Shown here: piece after piece, positions 17,016 to 26,057 of the stretch
How the letters are laid out: each line of letters begins with the position of its first letter
Position numbering within the stretch: position 1 is the first letter of the stretch
Assembly: GCF_014873855.1 (NCBI RefSeq)
Contig: NZ_JADBEL010000001.1
Coordinates: 124,001-188,000, forward strand
DNA length: 64,000 nucleotides
Reading direction: 5' to 3'
DNA from: Sporosarcina limicola
GTDB lineage: Bacteria; Bacillota; Bacilli; Bacillales_A; Planococcaceae
Program-made: the position numbers and the translations under genes
The notes under the pieces: generated by a model
Told to the model about the DNA's origin: nothing
Seen by the model: only the letters and a program-made list of their open reading frames with translations
Database searches by the model: none

Positions 17016-17054
17016 AATAAAACTGGAAACACCACTCATTAAGGCGTTTCCAGT
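17016..17054 (-). terminator. Terminator of the cdaA-cdaR-glmM operon
   Basis: A perfect 9-bp stem, ACTGGAAAC with GTTTCCAGT, followed on the minus strand by a TTTTATTAT tail, 15 bases after the glmM stop. Confidence 0.85.
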
Positions 17055-17069
17055 CCATAACTCAATCCT

Positions 17070-18419
17070 TTATTCTGTCCCCATTTTCTCTCGTACAACA
17101 TCAGCAATCCGTTCAACGTAACGTGCACAATCCTCTTGGTTTGGAGCTTCTACCATAACGCGGACAAGTGACTCTGTGCCTGACGGTCGGACAAGTACGC
17201 GACCATTGCTAGCCAATTCCTTTTCAACTTCTGCGATTACTTCCGCTACAGATGCATTTTCGGTCACTGCAGTCTTATCCGTCACACGGACATTGACAAG
17301 TTCCTGAGGATAGACTTTCATTTCTCCTGCCAGATCGGAAAGCTTCCGCCCTGTGAGTTTCATAATATTCACAAGCTGTAGTCCTGTTAAAAGGCCATCA
17401 CCTGTTGTATTGTAATCCAGGAAGATAATATGCCCCGATTGCTCGCCACCCAGATTGTAATTGCCTTTCCTCATCTCTTCAACGACGTATCGGTCTCCAA
17501 CTGCAGTCGGAATGCTTTTCATGCCGTGTTCCGATAGTGCTTTATAAAAACCTAGATTACTCATAATCGTGGATACGATAGTACCAGATTTCAAACGTCC
17601 TTCTGAGTGGAGATGTCTGCCGATGATGTACATAATCTGATCACCATCTACAACTTTTCCGTTTTCATCTACTGCGATGAGTCGATCGCCGTCCCCATCA
17701 AATGCTAACCCGATATGAGCGCCTTTTTCAATAACAAGTTTACTCAGTTCTTCAGGATGAGTGGAACCTACACCTTCATTGATATTCAAGCCATTTGGCG
17801 ATGCTCCCATAGTCGATAGGTCCGCATCGAGATCAGCGAACACATGTGTTGCCGACGTCGAAGTTGCGCCATGTGCACAATCGAGTACAACATGAATGCC
17901 TGTAAACTCTTCGTCTACTGTCTGTTTTAAGTACTGGATATACTTTTGACCACCCTCAAAATATTCCGTAACAGAACCAACGGCCGCTCCAGTCGGGCGT
18001 GGTAACGTATCTTCCTTATCATTTAGCAGTTGCTCAATTTCCTCTTCCTGCTCATCTGTAAGTTTATAACCATCTCCACCAAAAAATTTGATGCCATTAT
18101 CTTCGACAGGGTTGTGCGAAGCCGAAATCATCACGCCTGCTTGCGCATTCATAACCCGAGTTAAGTAAGCGACGGCTGGCGTACTGATAACCCCAAGCGT
18201 CATCACTTCAACTCCAGTCGATAAGAGACCTGCTATAAGGGCACTTTCAAGCATATGGCCTGAGATACGTGTATCCCGCCCAACGAGCACTTGCGACTTC
18301 CCTTGCGATTCTTTTGCTAACACATGGCCACCAATCCTACCTAGTTTAAAAGCAAGCTCTGGTGTCAATTCCTTATTTGCAACTCCACGGACACCATCGG
18401 TCCCAAAATACTTTGTCAT
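17070..18419 (-). CDS. glmM: Phosphoglucosamine mutase
   Basis: Interconverts glucosamine-6-phosphate and glucosamine-1-phosphate for peptidoglycan precursors. At 449 residues it has the N-terminal [10 protein letters not shown], the phosphoserine loop MISASHNP (Ser101), the metal loop AFDGDGDRL and the C-terminal RPSGTE phosphate-binding loop. The start at 18419 follows AAAGGGAGAA. It is last in the cdaA-cdaR-glmM operon, an arrangement conserved in Firmicutes in which CdaA and GlmM are known to interact. Confidence 0.96.
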   Translation of the reverse strand: MTKYFGTDGVRGVANKELTPELAFKLGRIGGHVLAKESQGKSQVLVGRDTRISGHMLESALIAGLLSTGVEVMTLGVISTPAVAYLTRVMNAQAGVMISASHNPVEDNGIKFFGGDGYKLTDEQEEEIEQLLNDKEDTLPRPTGAAVGSVTEYFEGGQKYIQYLKQTVDEEFTGIHVVLDCAHGATSTSATHVFADLDADLSTMGASPNGLNINEGVGSTHPEELSKLVIEKGAHIGLAFDGDGDRLIAVDENGKVVDGDQIMYIIGRHLHSEGRLKSGTIVSTIMSNLGFYKALSEHGMKSIPTAVGDRYVVEEMRKGNYNLGGEQSGHIIFLDYNTTGDGLLTGLQLVNIMKLTGRKLSDLAGEMKVYPQELVNVRVTDKTAVTENASVAEVIAEVEKELASNGRVLVRPSGTESLVRVMVEAPNQEDCARYVERIADVVREKMGTE

Positions 18420-18459
18420 TTCTATTCTCCCTTTCAATCCTGTACCTTCAGTCAAATCC

Positions 18460-19761
18460 TCAGGCAAGCTCAATTTGCATTGTCACTTCCCCAATCGAAA
18501 GCTTCCATTGGACACCTAGGGGGCCTTCTACTGATACAGGAAGAATTAGTTCTCCTTCATCAGTCACCCCTGACGCGTCGACGTATACAGTGATATCCGA
18601 TTTCTCTAACATATCAATTATGTCCTGCTCGGCTGTGACAGTTAATACAACCAAACCATCTATCGGTTTACTGAACGAGCTCTTGAACTTTGCATCAAGT
18701 CCCTTTATCGTAACATTGACATCTTTAAATTCCTTCGTCGTAATTTTTTTCGCCTCAACTGGTTCAACTGGTTCAACTGGTTCAACTGGTTCATCTGGTT
18801 TAATCGCTCTAGCGTCAAGTTCTGTAACTGTTGCATCCACTTTAACTCTGAGTTTATCCAGGGACATCCTTGAAACTCCTTTAGGCCGCTTCAACTCGAT
18901 ATCCAACGTTTCTTGCCCATTTATTTTAGACACATCTACATCGACACTGAATTCCTTAATCTGATCTAATGCTTTACGTGACCCAGACAAGTTGATTATT
19001 TTCTCTTCAGTTGTAACAGCAGCGACAGTAACACCCTCGACGGGAACTCCCCGTGGTTTGAGAACGATTGGCACTTCTTTATTGTATTCAGCAATTTCAA
19101 CTTGTACGTTTACCTGTTCAGGAACGATTGTCACATCCAGCTTGGTCAAATCCCGATCTAGCACACGAACTCTTGCTTGCTGTTCAAATGATTTATCAAT
19201 CCCTTGTTCACCCGTTACAGAAGCCTTCACGAAACTGATTGAATCAATGACACTTTTCGCACCGGTCACTTCGATAGTCAACGGAACAACATCCATTTTT
19301 ACAACATTGAAATCTGTAGCAAGCAACCGTTCATTCAATTCTGGATCTACTCGGAATGATTGCGTAATTTTTTCCTCTATGACGACATTAATGATTGCCG
19401 GTTCAATTCGCACTTGCAACTTATCAGATATGTTTTCATGTTGGATACGAACAGAATGCTGACCCAACGGTAAGCTACTCAAATCCACTCGTAGCGTGAA
19501 GTCTTTCAAAAGTTTCGTCGTCTGGACGAGGTTTGTTGGCCCATCGATTGTCATATTGACCGTTTCAGGTACTCCCGTCACAACAAGGTTCTCATTATCA
19601 TAATACACCGTGACTGGAACATCATGGATGATGTCTAATGAATCTCCAATAGCTTTGCCATTTGTGTTTTCCTCTCCTGCTTTCACAGAGAAAAAAAGAA
19701 CAATTGCCAGAAATAAGGCCGTGAAACGAAGAAACCATGGGCCATCCATCAGTTTATCCAT
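18460..19761 (-). CDS. cdaR: CdaA regulatory protein CdaR (YbbR repeats)
   Basis: A 433-residue membrane-anchored modulator of the c-di-AMP synthase CdaA. A single N-terminal transmembrane helix (about residues 9-28) is followed by extracytoplasmic YbbR-like beta domains. The start at 19761 has GGAGGAGAAAGA in front; the gene overlaps cdaA by 8 bases, suggesting coupled translation. Around residues 320-336 lies a linker of repeated Pro-Val-Glu, encoded by five tandem 9-bp units (18755-18799). Confidence 0.92.
   Translation of the reverse strand: MDKLMDGPWFLRFTALFLAIVLFFSVKAGEENTNGKAIGDSLDIIHDVPVTVYYDNENLVVTGVPETVNMTIDGPTNLVQTTKLLKDFTLRVDLSSLPLGQHSVRIQHENISDKLQVRIEPAIINVVIEEKITQSFRVDPELNERLLATDFNVVKMDVVPLTIEVTGAKSVIDSISFVKASVTGEQGIDKSFEQQARVRVLDRDLTKLDVTIVPEQVNVQVEIAEYNKEVPIVLKPRGVPVEGVTVAAVTTEEKIINLSGSRKALDQIKEFSVDVDVSKINGQETLDIELKRPKGVSRMSLDKLRVKVDATVTELDARAIKPDEPVEPVEPVEPVEAKKITTKEFKDVNVTIKGLDAKFKSSFSKPIDGLVVLTVTAEQDIIDMLEKSDITVYVDASGVTDEGELILPVSVEGPLGVQWKLSIGEVTMQIELA
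18755..18799. repeat. 9-bp coding microsatellite in cdaR
   Basis: Five tandem copies of TCAACTGGT (the last one TCATCTGGT) encode a Glu-Pro-Val linker in the CdaR protein. The unit is a multiple of three, so length changes keep the frame. Confidence 0.9.
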
Positions 19762-20590
19762 TCTTTCTCCTCCTCCATTTCCAGATGGAGGTATTCGTCG
19801 GCCCGACTGTTGAACCAAACCAAACCCTACGCACTTTCGCTTCGAATTCCTCCATGTCTAGATTGCGATTAATATCGCCATCCACCGTAACACTTACCGC
19901 TCCGGTCTCTTCCGACACAATAATCGTAATCGCATCTGTCACTTCACTAATTCCAAGCGCTGCCCTATGCCGAGTACCAAGCTCTTTTGAAATGAAGGGA
20001 CTCTCCGACAATGGTAAATAACACCCTGCCGCTGCAATTCTGTTCTTCTGGATAATGACCGCACCATCATGCAGCGGGGTATTCGGAATGAATATATTGA
20101 TAAGAAGCTCAGATGTAATGTAGGAGTCCATTCCCGTACCGGTTTCAATATATTCACTAAGACCTGTTTCTTTCTCAATTGAAATAAGCGCACCAATCCG
20201 TCGCTTCGCCATATAACTAACCGATTTCGTGATCGCTTCCATGAGCCGATTCCTCTCTTCTTCTTCCTGCATCATCGTTCGCGCGAATAACCTTCCCCTA
20301 CCTAGTTGTTCTAGTGCGCGTCGCAGTTCAGGTTGGAAAATGATAATGATAGCCAGGAATCCTACTGGGAGAACTTGGTCCATCATCCATCGGAGCGTAT
20401 TTAGGCCGAATAGATCTGTTAGGATACGAGCAACGATAAGAACGAATATCCCTTTTAATAATTGAACTGCTTTTGTTCCTTTAATAATCGTAATAAGTTT
20501 ATAAAAAACAAACCAGACAAGAAGCACATCCACTATATTCACAAGTGCTGCGACTGGACTAAAATCAATTAAATGTTCCCACTTGGGCAT
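19754..20590 (-). CDS. cdaA: Diadenylate cyclase CdaA
   Basis: Makes the essential second messenger c-di-AMP from two ATP. The 278-residue protein has three N-terminal transmembrane helices (about 12-30, 40-58 and 68-86), a short coiled coil, and the DAC catalytic domain with LHDGAVII (DGA at 175-177) and GTRHRA (RHR at 207-209), both intact. First gene of the cdaA-cdaR-glmM operon. Confidence 0.95.
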   Translation of the reverse strand: MPKWEHLIDFSPVAALVNIVDVLLVWFVFYKLITIIKGTKAVQLLKGIFVLIVARILTDLFGLNTLRWMMDQVLPVGFLAIIIIFQPELRRALEQLGRGRLFARTMMQEEEERNRLMEAITKSVSYMAKRRIGALISIEKETGLSEYIETGTGMDSYITSELLINIFIPNTPLHDGAVIIQKNRIAAAGCYLPLSESPFISKELGTRHRAALGISEVTDAITIIVSEETGAVSVTVDGDINRNLDMEEFEAKVRRVWFGSTVGPTNTSIWKWRRRKNG

Positions 20591-20672
20591 GTGCTTCGCC
20601 TACCTTCATACACAAATTCTTATGCATACAGTATATCATATCAGTATGCGACTATGCTCCTCGAAAGATAAC

Positions 20673-20716
20673 AAAAAGCGACCAATGACCACTCATGGCG
20701 GTATACACCGATCGCT
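20673..20716 (-). terminator. Probable terminator after rsiW
   Basis: Imperfect arms AGCGACCAATG and its near-complement around 20710, with a TTTTT tail on the minus strand. The arm contains ATTGGTCGCT, the same 10-mer as in the 41-bp repeat array at 12298. Confidence 0.55.
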
Positions 20717-20722
20717 CTACAA

Positions 20723-21358
20723 TCAATCTTCATCTTGTCCGTCTTCTTTTGAAGAAGAAAATATATCTTTGGCCGTATTTTTCATTTTATACCAAAGCCA
20801 GTCGAACAATTTGTCAATCTCCTCGCTTTCACCTGTCACTACTGCTGTTGAAGCCATGTATTTAGATCCGCGGATGACAGTTACATTTCCATCCACTTCC
20901 CCTTCAATCCGGAGTTCTCCATTTTCAACAACAATATCACCTTTCACTATTTCACCTTTTGGCACGAGTACCGTTTGGCCATCAATAATCAGATTTGGTT
21001 GTTTCGTCACTGAAAACTGCTGATCATTGCCATAGCTAGAAAAGAGCGTCGCGCTCATTAAAACGAAAAACATTGCTGCTGCAGCCAGAAACGGGTGACT
21101 ACGTAGCCAGCGATGAGCACCTGCCCGAGATTTTTCTTTTGGAAGGCGTGCCATAACACCACCAACAAAACTCTCTGGGGCCTTTACTTGCGCAACACTT
21201 CCTAGTAATGTGATAGATTCACTTAAGCTATTCATGATTTCCTTACACTCCGTGCAGTTATCAAGATGTTCTTTTAACTCACGCTCTTCAGCACGACTTA
21301 TCTCCCCGTCTAAATACGCGTGCATATAGTGAACAATTTGTTCCGGACACGTATTCAT
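20723..21358 (-). CDS. rsiW: Anti-sigma-W factor RsiW
   Basis: Membrane-bound inhibitor that holds SigW inactive until cleaved under envelope stress. The 211-residue protein has an N-terminal zinc anti-sigma domain with His31-x3-Cys35-x2-Cys38 (EHLDNCTEC), one transmembrane segment (about 88-108) and an outer domain with short beta repeats. It lies 12 bases after sigW. Confidence 0.93.
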   Translation of the reverse strand: MNTCPEQIVHYMHAYLDGEISRAEERELKEHLDNCTECKEIMNSLSESITLLGSVAQVKAPESFVGGVMARLPKEKSRAGAHRWLRSHPFLAAAAMFFVLMSATLFSSYGNDQQFSVTKQPNLIIDGQTVLVPKGEIVKGDIVVENGELRIEGEVDGNVTVIRGSKYMASTAVVTGESEEIDKLFDWLWYKMKNTAKDIFSSSKEDGQDED

Positions 21359-21370
21359 ACTAATTCCCTC

Positions 21371-21934
21371 CTACATCTTACCCATTTGTTTCCGAAGTGC
21401 TTCCCGTCCACGATGGACTCGGGTTTTCACAGTTCCCAGTGGCAATTCTAAAATATCGCCGATTTCTTGTAACGGTAATTCCTCAATATACCGAAGAATA
21501 ATGACAGTACGGTATCGATCCGGAAGTCTACCGATTTCATATTGTATCCGTTCCTGCAATTCCATTCTTTCGACTTCCTCTTCCGGTAACTCACCGGGTG
21601 CGGCAATTTGTGAGTACATGTTCAGACCTTCTGTACCCGGCACTTCCGCGTCGAGATAATAATCGGGTTTCTTTTTACGAATTCGATCGATACATAAGTT
21701 CGTCGCAATCCGAAACAGCCACGTTGAAAACTTCCGCTTTTGATCGAATGTATGGATATTGATATAGGCACGTACAAATGCTTCCTGAGCGATATCTTCT
21801 GCCTCTTGTGTGTTGCTAAGCATCCTGTAACACACTTGGTACAAGCGATGCTGAAATAAAGTTACAATTTCTTCGAATGCATCCTGGTTACCCTTCAATA
21901 CTTCATTTATTCGTTTATTGACCAGATTATCCAA
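21371..21934 (-). CDS. sigW: RNA polymerase ECF sigma factor SigW
   Basis: A 187-residue extracytoplasmic-function sigma factor that directs the cell-envelope and antibiotic stress regulon. Region 2 (EAEDIAQEAFVRAY, then FSTWLFRIATNLCID) and region 4 (LPDRYRTVIILRYIEELPLQEIGDIL, then GTVKTRVHRGRE) are complete. A SigW-type promoter lies upstream (21973-21999), and rsiW follows, so this is the classical autoregulated sigW-rsiW pair. Confidence 0.96.
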   Translation of the reverse strand: MDNLVNKRINEVLKGNQDAFEEIVTLFQHRLYQVCYRMLSNTQEAEDIAQEAFVRAYINIHTFDQKRKFSTWLFRIATNLCIDRIRKKKPDYYLDAEVPGTEGLNMYSQIAAPGELPEEEVERMELQERIQYEIGRLPDRYRTVIILRYIEELPLQEIGDILELPLGTVKTRVHRGREALRKQMGKM

Positions 21935-21972
21935 TGAGTTTCATCCTCCGCTCTATGCGGCTGTCTCTTCTA

Positions 21973-21999
21973 TACGTTCGTAGGTGTCGACAGGTTTCA
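21973..21999 (-). promoter_or_regulatory. SigW-dependent autoregulatory promoter of sigW-rsiW
   Basis: TGAAAC (21994-21999) and CGTA (21973-21976) on the minus strand are separated by 17 bases, matching the SigW consensus. Confidence 0.85.
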
Positions 22000-22069
22000 T
22001 TTTTTTCATTTATTTTATTTTACCAGAAAATGAGAAGCATTTCTCTTATTATCAACGAATGTGAATTGG

Positions 22070-22187
22070 CTATATAAGTTGAACGAAAGATCATCGGCCC
22101 ATTTATACTTGAATAGTTGAAACAAACGCGTCAAACAAGCATATGTAGAATCAACAAAAGTGTAAAACTTAAATTCAACTTATATAG
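22070..22187 (-). repeat. 118-bp element with terminal inverted repeats, copy B
   Basis: Bounded by a perfect 14-bp inverted repeat: CTATATAAGTTGAA at 22070-22083 and TTCAACTTATATAG at 22174-22187. The interior matches copy A (16862-16978) in the opposite orientation. It lies between sigW and rocF. No target-site duplication is obvious. MITE-like; no coding potential. Confidence 0.8.
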
Positions 22188-22230
22188 TTTCATAATCTAT
22201 GTTTATTATCGTCACTTTAGATTTGAATAT

Positions 22231-22258
22231 AAAAAAACCCATCTAAATAGTAGACAGG
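22231..22258 (-). terminator. Terminator of rocF
   Basis: An 8-bp stem with two G-U pairs (CCTGTCTA with TAGATGGG on the minus strand) followed by seven T, shortly after the arginase stop. Confidence 0.65.
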
Positions 22259-22276
22259 TAATTTGTTCATAGCAAT

Positions 22277-23182
22277 TTATAGAAGTTTTTCACCGAATAA
22301 TGAACCCATCAGTCTAACCGCGACATCCCCAGTCTTATTCTTCACATCAAGGGTCGGGTTTACTTCAACGAATTCAACTGACGTAATCATTCCGCAGTCT
22401 TCAAGCATTTCCATAGCAAGATGACTTTCCCTATAATTAATGCCACCAGGTACTGGCGTTCCAACTCCTGGCGCGTAGATTGGATCTAGTCCATCAAGAT
22501 CGAGCGATAGATGAACGCCATCCACATCCCGTGAACGTAAATAAGCAATCACATTTTCTATTACAGTAGTCATACCATCCCGATCAATTTCATGCATTGT
22601 AAATACTTTAATTCCCTTTTCCTTGATCAATTCACGCTCCCCCGGATCGACAGAACGCGCTCCGATGATTACAACGTTTTCAGGCTTCACTTTCTGTCCA
22701 TCTCGATATAAATTGACGAGACTTTCATGCCCAAGACCGATACTAACTGCTAGTGGCATTCCATGAATATTCCCGGATGGAGATGTCTCTGCGGTATTCA
22801 AATCTGCATGTGCATCGTACCAGATGACGCCAAGGTTTTTATATTTATCTGCAAGTCCTGCAAGCGTTCCAATTGCGATGCTATGGTCTCCACCTAGAAC
22901 AAGTGGGAACCTACCTCTTTCCACAACTTCAGCAACTTTCTTTGCAAGGTCTGTATTCGCTTGAATGACTTCATCTAAATTCTTCAGGTTCGAATCGCCA
23001 TGTTGCCCTCTCGACGACATATCTACTCGGATATCGCCCTCATCTATCACTTGATGACCGATTGCTTCAATCCTTTCTACTGCTCCCGCATAACGAATTG
23101 CACTTGGCCCCATATCCACGCCACGGCGACTTTGCCCGAGATCGAGCGGTACACCAATAATTGAAATGTTTAAATTGTCCAT
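22277..23182 (-). CDS. rocF: Arginase
   Basis: Hydrolyses arginine to ornithine and urea using two Mn ions. At 301 residues it has the three ureohydrolase signatures: [18 protein letters not shown] and SLDLDGLDP, plus the GxNYRE block. The start has AAAGGGAGGCAGC upstream. It stands alone behind a SigA-like promoter. Agmatinase is the closest alternative, but [15 protein letters not shown] is arginase-like. Confidence 0.94.
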   Translation of the reverse strand: MDNLNISIIGVPLDLGQSRRGVDMGPSAIRYAGAVERIEAIGHQVIDEGDIRVDMSSRGQHGDSNLKNLDEVIQANTDLAKKVAEVVERGRFPLVLGGDHSIAIGTLAGLADKYKNLGVIWYDAHADLNTAETSPSGNIHGMPLAVSIGLGHESLVNLYRDGQKVKPENVVIIGARSVDPGERELIKEKGIKVFTMHEIDRDGMTTVIENVIAYLRSRDVDGVHLSLDLDGLDPIYAPGVGTPVPGGINYRESHLAMEMLEDCGMITSVEFVEVNPTLDVKNKTGDVAVRLMGSLFGEKLL

Positions 23183-23211
23183 AGAATGCTGCCTCCCTTT
23201 ACAATGCTTCT

Positions 23212-23241
23212 ATTGTAAGTCTTCATAGGGGTTTGGCTCAA
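23212..23241 (-). promoter_or_regulatory. Probable SigA promoter of rocF
   Basis: TTGAGC (23236-23241) and TACAAT (23212-23217) on the minus strand with an 18-base spacer, about 30 bases upstream of the arginase start. Confidence 0.5.
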
Positions 23242-23363
23242 CTCGACAACTATTCGAATATTTATTCATCATTCGCTAGTCCTCTTATAAAATACTTATA
23301 ATCTGCAAGCCGCACTGGTTTATAATCGCTCACTATATTGCCACGGAATATTTCACTTTAAAA

Positions 23364-23399
23364 TAGAAAAAATCCTTTTCATATTTTAGAAAAGGATTT
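23364..23399 (-). terminator. Terminator of the tRNA operon
   Basis: A perfect 10-bp stem, AAATCCTTTT with AAAAGGATTT, followed by a T-run on the minus strand, about 50 bases past the tRNA-Gln gene. Confidence 0.85.
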
Positions 23400-23447
23400 A
23401 GTCGAAGTATTATAACTAACATGGATTGGTAAAGGTAAAACATAAAA

Positions 23448-23522
23448 TGGCTGGGGTAGCTGGATTCGAACCAACGAGTAACGGAGTCAAAGTCCGTTGC
23501 CTTACCACTTGGCTATACCCCA
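23448..23522 (-). tRNA. tRNA-Gln (UUG)
   Basis: The minus strand folds into a cloverleaf: acceptor TGGGGTA with TACCCCA, anticodon loop ACTTTGA giving UUG, T-arm GGTTCGAATCC and an encoded CCA end. Last gene of the five-gene tRNA operon. Confidence 0.95.
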
Positions 23523-23616
23523 AAGTTATTATATCAAGGTAATTTTAACGGGAATTGCGAATTACTATCCTAGTTTTAACGAATTTTGTGATTTAATACG
23601 CTTTGCGTAAATTTCC

Positions 23617-23751
23617 AAGTAATTTATTTTCATTACTATATATTGAATTTAAGGTAATCTATTTTCAATACTACGTATTGAATTAAGGTAATCTATTTTC
23701 AATACTACGTATTGAATTAAGGTAATCTATTTTCAATACTACGTATTGAAA
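23617..23751. repeat. 34-bp tandem hairpin repeats between tRNA-Glu and tRNA-Gln
   Basis: Three near-identical 34-base units start at 23651, 23685 and 23719, with a diverged fourth copy at 23617. Each contains the perfect hairpin TTCAATAC-TAC-GTATTGAA (8-bp stem, 3-base loop) and a shared AAGGTAATCTATT lead. The array lies inside the tRNA operon transcript. Confidence 0.9.
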
Positions 23752-23760
23752 AAGATTTAT

Positions 23761-23835
23761 TGGTGACCCCTACGGGATTCGAACCCGTGATACCGCCGTG
23801 AAAGGGCGGTGTCTTAACCGCTTGACCAAGGGGCC
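23761..23835 (-). tRNA. tRNA-Glu (UUC)
   Basis: Acceptor GGCCCCT with AGGGGTC, anticodon loop CTTTCAC giving UUC, T-arm GGGTTCGAATCCC and an encoded CCA. The tandem hairpin array follows it in the transcript. Confidence 0.96.
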
Positions 23836-23926
23836 TTGTTAGAATTTCGATAAGCAATACATTACTCTGCATTAGCTTTATTCAGCTGATTTAAATAAAA
23901 ATAGCCATTAAGCTTAAAAATAATAA

Positions 23927-24011
23927 TGGTGGTGGGGGACGGATTCGAACCGCCGAACCCGGAGGGAGCGGATTTACAGTCCGCCGCGTTTAGCCACTTC
24001 GCTACCCCACC
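23927..24011 (-). tRNA. tRNA-Tyr (GUA)
   Basis: A long-variable-arm tRNA of 85 bases. Acceptor GGTGGGG with CCCCACC, anticodon loop CTGTAAA giving GUA, and encoded CCA. Confidence 0.96.
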
Positions 24012-24197
24012 ATGTTAAAATAATGATAACCATTTTCTAAATGCTTCGCATGTCGAAAAATTTTTAATCAGCTATGCATCTCTTCATCAGCCACATTCGC
24101 TCAATCAGTTATGTACCTTAGTCGAAGTTCCGTTGCTTCCTCGACCTACTTTGTTTGCTTCCCCCCATTTCCAAAGGAGGTTGCATTAGTGATTTTC

Positions 24198-24273
24198 TGG
24201 AGCTTCCAACCGGATTCGAACCGGTGACCTCTTCCTTACCATGGAAGCACTCTACCTACTGAGCTATAGAAGC
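24198..24273 (-). tRNA. tRNA-Thr (GGU)
   Basis: Acceptor GCTTCTA with TGGAAGC (one G-U pair), anticodon loop ATGGTAA giving GGU, T-arm CCGGTTCGAATCCGG and encoded CCA. Confidence 0.96.
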
Positions 24274-24277
24274 AGTA

Positions 24278-24352
24278 TGGCTCCGCAGGTAGGACTCGAA
24301 CCTACGACCGATCGGTTAACAGCCGATTGCTCTACCACTGAGCTACTGCGGA
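24278..24352 (-). tRNA. tRNA-Asn (GUU)
   Basis: Acceptor TCCGCAG with CTGCGGA, anticodon loop CTGTTAA giving GUU, encoded CCA. First gene of the operon, 4 bases before tRNA-Thr. Confidence 0.96.
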
Positions 24353-24394
24353 ATAATAGTTATTTCTACGTCAATATCATTCATGACAAATTCC

Positions 24395-24422
24395 ATTATA
24401 ACAAGAATAAAATATTTTTCAA
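24395..24422 (-). promoter_or_regulatory. SigA promoter of the tRNA operon
   Basis: TTGAAA (24417-24422) and TATAAT (24395-24400) on the minus strand with a 16-base spacer and a TG extended -10, about 40 bases before tRNA-Asn. Confidence 0.75.
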
Positions 24423-24537
24423 CACATTTCAAAAATTTTGTTACCTGGCAACGACTTTTACATAATATCACATCGTCTGCATATCAGTCAATCCTCTTTC
24501 ATAAAGTACAGTAGATAGGGTACGAGGAGGACATTAA

Positions 24538-25200
24538 TTGCAAAAAAAACATTATATCATCGTCTTTATTTGCTGTGGGATCTTCTTACTCATTCCTCCG
24601 TTCCCCGGCCAAACGTCATTTATTTCCGTCTTCCGTGTGACTGAGGATCCGGCTGTGATTGTACGTGGTACAAGCGGATCGGCACTGACCGTCAATATTT
24701 CCTTTGGTGATGTCGAAGTGGAAGAATGGATAAACGAATTGAACATGCCTTATCCCCTTATTTTTGTGGACATGGATTGGGCAGAGCGCTTTCCGGATAC
24801 GATAAAGCTTATTAATGAAAAGAATATTCCCGTCGGACTTCTTGGATATGAGGGAAAGGCCTATGAGCAAAATATGCCTTTATTCATGGACCAACTCAAG
24901 AGGTTCGAAAACTTATTTGGCATGAAACCGCTTTGGTTCCGTACAACGGATGAAGTATTCCCTCATTACTTGCAAATGATACTTTGGGATGCAGAAGTCA
25001 ATGCACTTGGCTCTTCTGTCAGCTGGAAAGGGAGTGATCCACCACCCCTCAAGGAAGGTGAAATCATCTCTATCCCACAGCATCGTGGTAATCACATCGT
25101 CTTTGCCGAGTTAAAAAAACTGTATGATAGTCGAACATTTATAACCGTTGAAGATATGCTATTCGGAACAAAGGTGAAAACAAAAAAATTACCCAAGTAA
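24538..25200 (+). CDS. PdaB-like polysaccharide deacetylase homologue, catalytic residues degenerate
   Basis: A 220-residue exported or membrane-anchored protein with an N-terminal hydrophobic segment (residues 5-25). It lies where Bacillus has pdaB (ybaN), next to kbaA and gerD, and aligns with it at ALTVNISFGD (PdaB has FDISWGD), DWAERFPDTI, LINEKNIPVGLLGYE and GEIISIPQHRG. The NodB zinc site is not intact: the catalytic Asp reads Asn, and the expected His motif after the second strand is absent. So it may be a non-catalytic relative acting in spore cortex formation; that role is inferred from position. The start is a TTG after GAGGAGG. Confidence 0.7.
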   Translation: MQKKHYIIVFICCGIFLLIPPFPGQTSFISVFRVTEDPAVIVRGTSGSALTVNISFGDVEVEEWINELNMPYPLIFVDMDWAERFPDTIKLINEKNIPVGLLGYEGKAYEQNMPLFMDQLKRFENLFGMKPLWFRTTDEVFPHYLQMILWDAEVNALGSSVSWKGSDPPPLKEGEIISIPQHRGNHIVFAELKKLYDSRTFITVEDMLFGTKVKTKKLPK

Positions 25201-25202
25201 TC

Positions 25203-25246
25203 AAAAAACAGCACAGTCCGCCATCTCTGGCGGCTATGCTGTTTTT
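25203..25246. terminator. Bidirectional terminator between pdaB-like gene and kbaA
   Basis: Arms AAAAACAGCA...GTCCGCC and GGCGG...TGCTGTTTTT form a long stem between two convergent genes with T-runs on both strands. Confidence 0.85.
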
Positions 25247-25915
25247 CTATTTTGCCTTCGAAGCTTTCAATGCTTTCTTACGTTGCTCCAACTTTTCCAC
25301 ATCTTCATCCGATTGCTTATTATACTTTGGAAGCAGTAAAATTTGGTAAGAATTCACTGCAAGAAGCGGGAATAATAGAATTGTCACCCATTCATCGATA
25401 TTACCGGAACTTACCATCAACGCTGGCAACCATTCAAGCGTTGTAATGACAATCATGAAGAATAAAGCCGAAACAAGCGTATGCTTTTTCGTCCATTTGG
25501 CTTTTAAATAAGCTGTGAGGACGGAGACTATAATGAGCGACGCAAGCAATGTAAGGTAAAGCAAAGTCCGTCCAGTGTCATCTGACGTTAACCGGAATCT
25601 GAAGAAAATAAGGTCAAACAGGACAACGGTTATGATTAACAATTGGACCCAATTCCATAGAGTAAGCGTCTTGAAAAGATTCACACCAAACTGATGGACC
25701 GTTAAGTATGCGAAAAAACCCATTTGTGCCACAACACTCATTGTGAAGCCAAGAAAAACCATCCATAGTAGTGCAATTATAAACTGCCATACGTCACCAT
25801 TCTCTAGGTATGGAGAGAAAAATTCCCAGCGAATAATCAATCCCATAACCGCTGTAACAATTCCTCCGATAAGTAGTGCATTCAAAAAAAATTTAACCCA
25901 ATTTCGTATTGTCAC
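25247..25915 (-). CDS. kbaA: KinB-signalling pathway activation protein KbaA
   Basis: A 222-residue integral membrane protein with about six transmembrane helices (near 10-28, 42-66, 85-105, 118-137, 145-163, 175-195) and a basic cytoplasmic tail. In Bacillus, KbaA is needed for activation of sporulation kinase KinB. The position between pdaB-like and gerD genes and the GFxMSxxxQMGFFAYLTxH block support the call. Confidence 0.85.
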   Translation of the reverse strand: MTIRNWVKFFLNALLIGGIVTAVMGLIIRWEFFSPYLENGDVWQFIIALLWMVFLGFTMSVVAQMGFFAYLTVHQFGVNLFKTLTLWNWVQLLIITVVLFDLIFFRFRLTSDDTGRTLLYLTLLASLIIVSVLTAYLKAKWTKKHTLVSALFFMIVITTLEWLPALMVSSGNIDEWVTILLFPLLAVNSYQILLLPKYNKQSDEDVEKLEQRKKALKASKAK

Positions 25916-26057
25916 AATCCTAATCCTCCGTTTTAGATTACTTCCAACAGTGTAACAACGTTTTAGTGAAAAATCTATTTCATTGGACGTTTAATGCATA
26001 CTTTGCTCGATATTGTGAACAATAAATGAAAATACTGATGGAAGGGAATTTGATTCC

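Noticed and set aside
18362-19462. Two long plus-strand frames opposite cdaR
   Set aside because: They are Ser/Thr-rich mirror frames of the real minus-strand gene.
23617-23751. CRISPR array
   Set aside because: Units are directly adjacent without unique spacers, and no cas genes are present.
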